From NCBI GenBank assembly GCA_947652605.1, contig OX393581.1:52599924-52663923 (forward strand): a stretch of DNA of 64,000 nucleotides, read 5' to 3'. How positions within the stretch are numbered: the stretch's first letter is position 1; each line of letters opens with the position of its first letter. Under the pieces are notes generated by a model. That model was not told the DNA's origin. It did no database searches and worked only from the letters and a program-made list of their open reading frames with translations. Below are positions 58,550 through 64,000 of this stretch, piece after piece. The stretch is from Elmis aenea (lineage: Eukaryota > Arthropoda > Insecta > Coleoptera > Elmidae). The position numbers were made by a program, and so were the translations under genes.

Positions 58550-58755
58550 TTTGTTTAAGCGAGATATTTAACATTGTTAAAAATTGCCAAAAATCGGTTT
58601 TTGGCTTTATTTCTAAAACTAAAAAAGATATCAAAAATCTGTTTACGACAACGAACTCCTCTCGAAAAAGAAATCGAGACTACGTACTTGGTTTTTTCTA
58701 TCTCTGATAATAACCGAGATACCCTCCCTGTATGGGCATCGAAAATAGACCACCC
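58550..58755 (-). repeat. Partial CAGGGTG-tipped repeat
   Basis: Read on the minus strand it starts CAGGGTGGTCTATTTTCGAT and continues through a TTATCAGAGATAGAAAAA-type stretch and TTTTTCGAGAGG. It resembles the plus-strand segment 16918-17020 (CAGGGTGGGCAGATTTCGAT, TATAATAGTTATCGAAAAAC, TTTTTTCGAGAAAA). Confidence 0.45.
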
Positions 58756-58759
58756 TGTA

Positions 58760-61390
58760 CTGCGTTAGGTATGTAAAAATCTTAAAAGGTTCCTTATTGA
58801 TTTTAAAACAATAAAAGTGTTCCATGGGTAAAATAAATTGAGAAACACTGCTCTTTTTCTTATAATAAGCGAGATCCCATGCTAGTAATCGAATTTCAAT
58901 CGTCCTGTAAAAATTTCCATGTATTGGTGTCTTCTTTAATTCTAAACAAAACCTGTATTTTTGTGTTGGTTCAACAACACGTAACACCACCGTGTACTAT
59001 ATCACTTTCAATTACCAATGAAGAGAAAATTTAATTTATTGTATACAATTAGCCTTGGAGTGTAACTGAAAATTCATTTATCTTCTGTTTAAAATTAGAT
59101 ATAAAAATAAACCGTAGTTTTCTACCGTTCTGTATACATTAAGTACAATTCTTAAAATAAGCAATTCTATTTTGAAATCGAAAAATTTCTGCGTAAGGCG
59201 TAACCAACCAGTTTCTAGACGCGGCTGCGTTTTTAGGCGAACATGTTCGTGATTTCAACATGTTTTGGTAATTTCGACGTTCATTTATACTTTCACTTTT
59301 GCTAATATAAATGCTTTCTATTTTTGGCATGCGAAATATATTATTAAGTTAATTTAAAAAGTTTGTAATTACTGTAATGAACGCGTGTCGAGTGTGAGGT
59401 CACGGTAATTATTTTTGTAATATAAATTTTCGTACGACCTCAAGATAATCGACAAGATAAGTTTATGAATGAACACAGCTTGCTAGTAACATTCGAAATT
59501 AATAATATCATGCGAATTAAATGCCTAAAAAACATTTTTGCTGTATATTCACGTGGACTCATTCTTGTAATTAATTTTCTAATTTGTTAAAAATAAAAAT
59601 TGTTAAATATAGATGAAATTTATAAAACAACTTTGATTAATTATTGACCATTAGAATAAATGATGGACTACAGTGTTGCGCAAAAGTATGGAAACAGATA
59701 AATATCTAGAATGCTATTAAAGATATTACAATCAAATTTGGCATCTGTCCGTTATTGTATGTTCCGGAATTGATGAAAATATTGAGATTGCAATACGACT
59801 TCCGGTTCAACCGGAAACGGACTCAAACTTTGAATTTTTAAATAGAACACCTTGTATATTTTTATATTTTTGGATTCCTCTCTAAATTTACCTTCAAAAT
59901 TGTTGGGTTATATGGGTCTAGAGTTAAACGTTTTCGTGAAAATTACATTTTTATGAATATTTTGAGCGATACAGCAATGTTCAACATTTAAAAACTTTAA
60001 AAAGGCAGTAAGAATTTGTTTGAAATTTTGATTGACAATAAATTAATTAACACTTTACACTAGCTACATTTAAACAATATTATACAGGGCGTTTTTTGAG
60101 CTTGATCAAACTTGTGAAACTTTAAACATCGATAACTCATTTTTCTTGTATACAACACCCTATATTTTTTACACAGTCTTATAGAAAATGTATTTGTCTA
60201 AAACATTCAGCCTGTTTTATACCTAAAATTGATATTTTTCGCGGTTTTATTGTAAATTATTAGGACAACGTTATATTTTCAAGTAGGCTTTGGAGATAGA
60301 CAGCGGAAAATTAGGAATAAAGTTATAATTTCATCTTGTCCCTACGAATTTTGACATTTTTTTTATAATGAAGAGGGAATTTTACTATTCCTACGAAGAA
60401 AGTAAAATTGCAACCTGTCCAGATCAATAAAATCCTCCGCAGAGCAGGTTTGCAAACTCGCAAAACTTTTTTGGATATCCTACTCTTACTGCAAAAATGC
60501 AAAATGTCTGTATATTTTAATTACAATCATTTCTTAATCAAAAAGCAGTTGATCAATACCCTAAACGACAATTTTGTTTGTAATTTGATTACATGAAAAA
60601 ACTTAATATTTTTTTCTATCGTATGAACAAAGATAACATCCTAATCATCAATTTTAATCACAAGGTACAAGTTATAAGGAAAGCAACAACTCCTCTCCAG
60701 GTGTCATGTTCTGGTTATGAGCCTGTTCAAGCGATTTCTTGACATCCATAATATTTTGACGTGTAAGTGTAGAATATTAAAATGATTCTTCCTAATTAAC
60801 ATCAATCTCTTATACCTTACACAAGCGCATTCTTATATTTTGAGACTCTAAACGCTGTAAGATTTCAGGGCCACTAATTTTAACAATATTATGCTTATAA
60901 AATGGATTTTTGAACTTCTTTATAAGTGTAAAATTTTTAACATCAAGTGTTAATTTTTGACCTAAAAATATAAAACCTTAACCATACAGTATTATTAATT
61001 TTTAAGTTACTTTTAATAATGAATTTGTCACCGTCAATAAGTATTGGATTCATAAAATGTTATATTTTTAGGTTTTCAATTCGTTTTATTGTTTTTAAAG
61101 CCTGTCTTTTGGATAGGTATAAATATGTTGCTGCAAAATACTTGGGTTTTACGGGTGTGTTTTGCTCCTAGCATTTATTGGTGGTAGATCCGAAAAAAAC
61201 TTCTAAGAGCTACCATTTTGGGCTTTTAAGTTTGTTTTCATTGAAAAAAAGCTTTAAATAAGCTTTAAGTCACCCCTTGTTCATTTGGTCAGTAATAGAA
61301 GGTCAGGTTAAAGGTTGATTATGAAAATGGAGCACTCATATTTCATTATACAGCATTTTGGTATTTTTTACATAGCATTTTGGATTTTTT
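58760..61390. other. No gene recognised; scattered repeat tips
   Basis: Contains ACAGTGTTGCGCAAAAGTAT (about 59672), CAGGGCGTTTTTTGAGC (about 60086) and CACCCTAT (about 60164), which look like degenerate ends of small elements. No readable transposase. Confidence 0.4.
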
Positions 61391-61397
61391 TTTAATA

Positions 61398-62063
61398 CAG
61401 GGTGCCCATTTTTCTAACATGTTGTATGGGTAACTCCGTTAATATTAAAGATACAGTAACGTTTAAATTAGCAAATTTGTGCAGAATTTAAAGGGAAAAT
61501 TTATGCCATTTTCCAATTTGACCTACGTCATCAACTTTTTGAAATATTTTGAAAAAAACTGAAAAAGGTAGTTTTTTTCAAACTTGACTAATTCCGTAAG
61601 CATATGAGCTGGAACAAAAATAAAAATTGGCTCTTATAGAAATTTTTACGTAGATTTTAAATATGTTAAAAACATATTCATAGCACTCTCGATTTCCGAG
61701 TTATAAGTTATAACACAAACTTGCATTTTTTAAATGGGTCATAGTTGGCTGTTTTTGTTATAACTCGGAAATCGAGAGTGCTATGAAAATTTCGTTAACA
61801 TATTTAAAATCTACGTAAAAAAATCTACCAAAGCCAATTTTTATTTTTGTTCTAGCTCATATGCTTACGGAATTATTCAAGTTTGAAAAAATCGACCTTT
61901 TTTCGTTTTTCAAAATATTTTATAAAGTTGATGACATAGGTCAAATTTGAAAGTGGCATCAGATTTTCCCTTAAATTCTGCACAAATTTGCTATTTAAAC
62001 GTTTCTCTATCTTTAATATTAACGGAGTTATCCATACAACAGGTTAGAAAAATGGGCACCCTG
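61398..62063. mobile_element. CAGGGTG-type near-perfect palindromic element (666 bp)
   Basis: Begins CAGGGTGCCCATTTTTCTAA and ends TTAGAAAAATGGGCACCCTG, with TA on both sides (61396-61397, 62064-62065). The arms stay complementary almost to the centre, including GCAAATTTGTGCAGAATTTA, GCATATGAGCTGGAACAAAA and ACTCGGAAATCGAGAGTGCT, around a spacer of about 50 bases. No coding capacity. Confidence 0.85.
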
Positions 62064-62069
62064 TATAGC

Positions 62070-63475
62070 CTCTTGGGATTTGTTATAGACATTTTGGCTT
62101 ATTTTTATGAAGCATTGAATTCCTATTCCAAATAATAAATTTTCATTTAAAAATGCTTTAGTGTAGTGTATAGTGTAAGTTTTAGCAGTTGTATTTAAAG
62201 CAGAAAAATAATTTTACATTGTTTAAAATATATTTTATAGTATTTGCTGTTTCATGAATGTTTTCTCTCATTTTTAATAAATAATTAGCGTCCAAGTAAG
62301 CCGCGCCTAATCTGTAGCTAAATTAGCGTTATAATTAAAAGTGGAAAGTTTTGTGTTTTGAAATTATGTAAACTATTTAAAGTAAAGCAGTGCCTGTGAG
62401 TTAAAAGTCCGTTTATATAATTCCCTATTTTTAGACGCGAACTTCGCGAAGTTCAATGTACCACAACATTTTGCTATTTTAAAACTTCCGGCGTTTTCCA
62501 CGTGGTCCTCACGCCCGTGCACTTTGCGCGTTTCCCTTTAAAGTTTTTTCTTGTCAAATTTATTCGCCATTCGGCTTATTTACAACGCGCCAGGCGTTTC
62601 TAATTGATTTTTAGCTCACTTAGTGAGCGTCCATGTCCCACATTTTAGTATCTCCAGTACATATTTTGTTGTACTGCTCAGGATAGAGAGAGTAAATGAA
62701 TAAAAACTAAAAATACTAAAACTAGGAGTGGGTTAGGCTAACTTGACTTTGGTTTAGTGAGGCCAATAACCTTGTGTCGACTCTGTGTATCATGAGACGT
62801 GCATGCTTGATTTCGTAGTCGCGTATATTTAAATTTTTTGTATTCTGGATGCACCCAAAGCGGAAGATGTTTTTGTATATAGATATCAAGAAATTTCCAA
62901 TTATATTGTTGCGCAACTGCAACTTGGTGGGTCGAATTTTAAAGGAATAATGGTAGGGTGGAGTTTCATTCAGTTATTTTAATTTTTCGGCCCGAAGCAG
63001 TTTTTATGTTTCAATGGAGAGGAAATAATGTATTCGCTGGCAACTTCACGCAACGAAGTTAGTTGAGAACGTTTTTAAAAATACGGGCAATGCAAGGACA
63101 GTTGCATATGCCGTAGAAGCATTTGAATGCAGTCACTGCACTACACAAAAAATGTTATGCAACAGTATTTTTAAGGTGTTGTTCAGGATTTACGACGGTC
63201 AACCTGTATTTATTTAGAATAAAACATGTTTTTAAGATGTATTTTTGAACATGTTCAAAGAAATTCCTTTCAGCAGTAATACACTTCGCCGCCCTTACTT
63301 TTCTATTTCTTTGAAGCTTCTAACCAACGGCAATATCAATATTCTCAGATAAGAATTTTATACCAGGCAAATTTCTTTAAAGTCCAAAACATAATCAAAA
63401 TTTCCAAGTCAGCTGGGTACTGGAGATGCTCTATTACTTTCATCTTTTTTTTACCCAAGAACTGGTGAGTTGGAG
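62070..63475. other. No gene recognised
   Basis: A GC-richer island at about 62440-62640 (CCACGTGGTCC E-box-like at 62498) could be regulatory but has no adjoining exon. The rest is AT-rich. Confidence 0.4.
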
Positions 63476-63477
63476 GA

Positions 63478-64000
63478 ACGGCCGGGCCCTAGGGTAGTTG
63501 GCGCCCTTCTGCGAAGTATTCTTATAGCGCCCCCCCTTTATTTTTTTTAAAGAGAATAGTGGCTAATTTTCAGGTACTAAAAATAATAAAAATATAATAT
63601 TGTTATTAATAATTTCATTCAATATAAATCTTTATAGAGTACCTAGTATAAAATGTAATGTAATTAATTACATAAAACACTACATAAGTCGATACTAAGT
63701 AGTATACATAAAACAAAACGGATTTACTTGTATTATAAATTCTTAACAAAATTAAATTTATAAGCAAACATTAATATTAAAATTTTACTTTTCTGGCTTT
63801 TATGCTAGCAAATTCATCAATAACTTCTTGATTACTTAGCATGGTAGCAACATCATGTTCTATTGCAATTATTAATAAACCTGCTAACCGATCCTGAGAC
63901 ATGGACGACTTTAAGTAATTTTTTATTATCTTTAATCTCGAGAAAGATCTTTCGGCAGAAGCTACTGTTATGGGCAAAGTTAAAAAAACTTCGTAGAATA
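63478..64000 (-). mobile_element. 3' end of a second hAT element, runs off the window
   Basis: The transposase C-terminus lies at 63777-64000. About 300 bases beyond it the sequence ACGGCCGGGCCCTAGGG (about 63478) resembles hAT terminal repeats of the CAGGGGCGG-type. The exact tip and target duplication are not identifiable without the other end. Confidence 0.5.
63777..64000 (-). CDS. hAT transposase C-terminal dimerisation domain (partial)
   Basis: Open from the right edge to a TAA at 63777-63779. The minus translation includes LTLPITVASAERSFSRLKI, IKNYLKSSMSQDRLAGLLI and AIEHDVA, the conserved hAT C-terminal dimerisation signature of ZMYM/repressor-like elements. The frame is intact in the 74 codons visible. 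It is a different lineage from the hAT at 23.1-26.1 kb. Confidence 0.8.
   Translation of the reverse strand, partial: FYEVFLTLPITVASAERSFSRLKIIKNYLKSSMSQDRLAGLLIIAIEHDVATMLSNQEVIDEFASIKARKVKF

Overview
This window is animal nuclear DNA, almost certainly from an insect and plausibly a beetle, although the order cannot be fixed from the sequence. The evidence is GT-AG introns, AT-rich spacers, arthropod-like orthologues, and a dense load of hAT, piggyBac, mariner/Tc1, LINE and small terminal-inverted-repeat (TIR) elements. Four multi-exon genes can be read with confidence, plus one small intronless candidate.

Region by region: 1-4771 (+) holds the 3' part of a large protein gene I do not recognise (4 coding exons visible, about 1,179 residues). 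A repeat-rich spacer follows and ends in a decayed tandem array (about 8711-9330) that abuts the promoter of the central gene. That gene, CycD (9651-43438, +), encodes a compact 292-residue D-type cyclin from four exons spread over 34 kb. Its two long introns (11.4 and 21.1 kb) contain most of the mobile elements: a 3.0-kb hAT element with an intact 8-bp target duplication and a 557-bp piggyBac relic nested inside it, a 745-bp fold-back palindrome, several palindromic elements with CAGGGTG tips, a Tc1-like deletion derivative, a broken mariner, LINE fragments, a 148-bp satellite array, and an antisense ORF for a small two-membrane-segment protein. Downstream on the minus strand lie two housekeeping genes with short introns: dynactin subunit 5 (47093-47845, 182 aa) and ribosomal protein L31 (48408-49207, 124 aa, with a 5'TOP-like leader exon). 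From 49.5 kb to the right edge I find no complete gene, only LINE pieces, MITEs, a possible non-coding first exon near 56.7-56.96 kb, and the 3' end of another hAT transposase running off the window.

Functionally the conserved genes are unrelated: CycD (with CDK4/6) drives G1 progression, DCTN5 is part of the dynactin pointed-end complex, and RpL31 is a large-subunit ribosomal protein. The most distinctive feature is the transposon architecture. Non-autonomous palindromic elements share a TA-flanked CAGGGTG tip, one of them encloses a LINE piece and one appears nested in another. All recognisable LINE pieces lie on the minus strand, antisense to the unknown gene and CycD. No CRISPR, tRNA, rRNA or viral gene was recognised.
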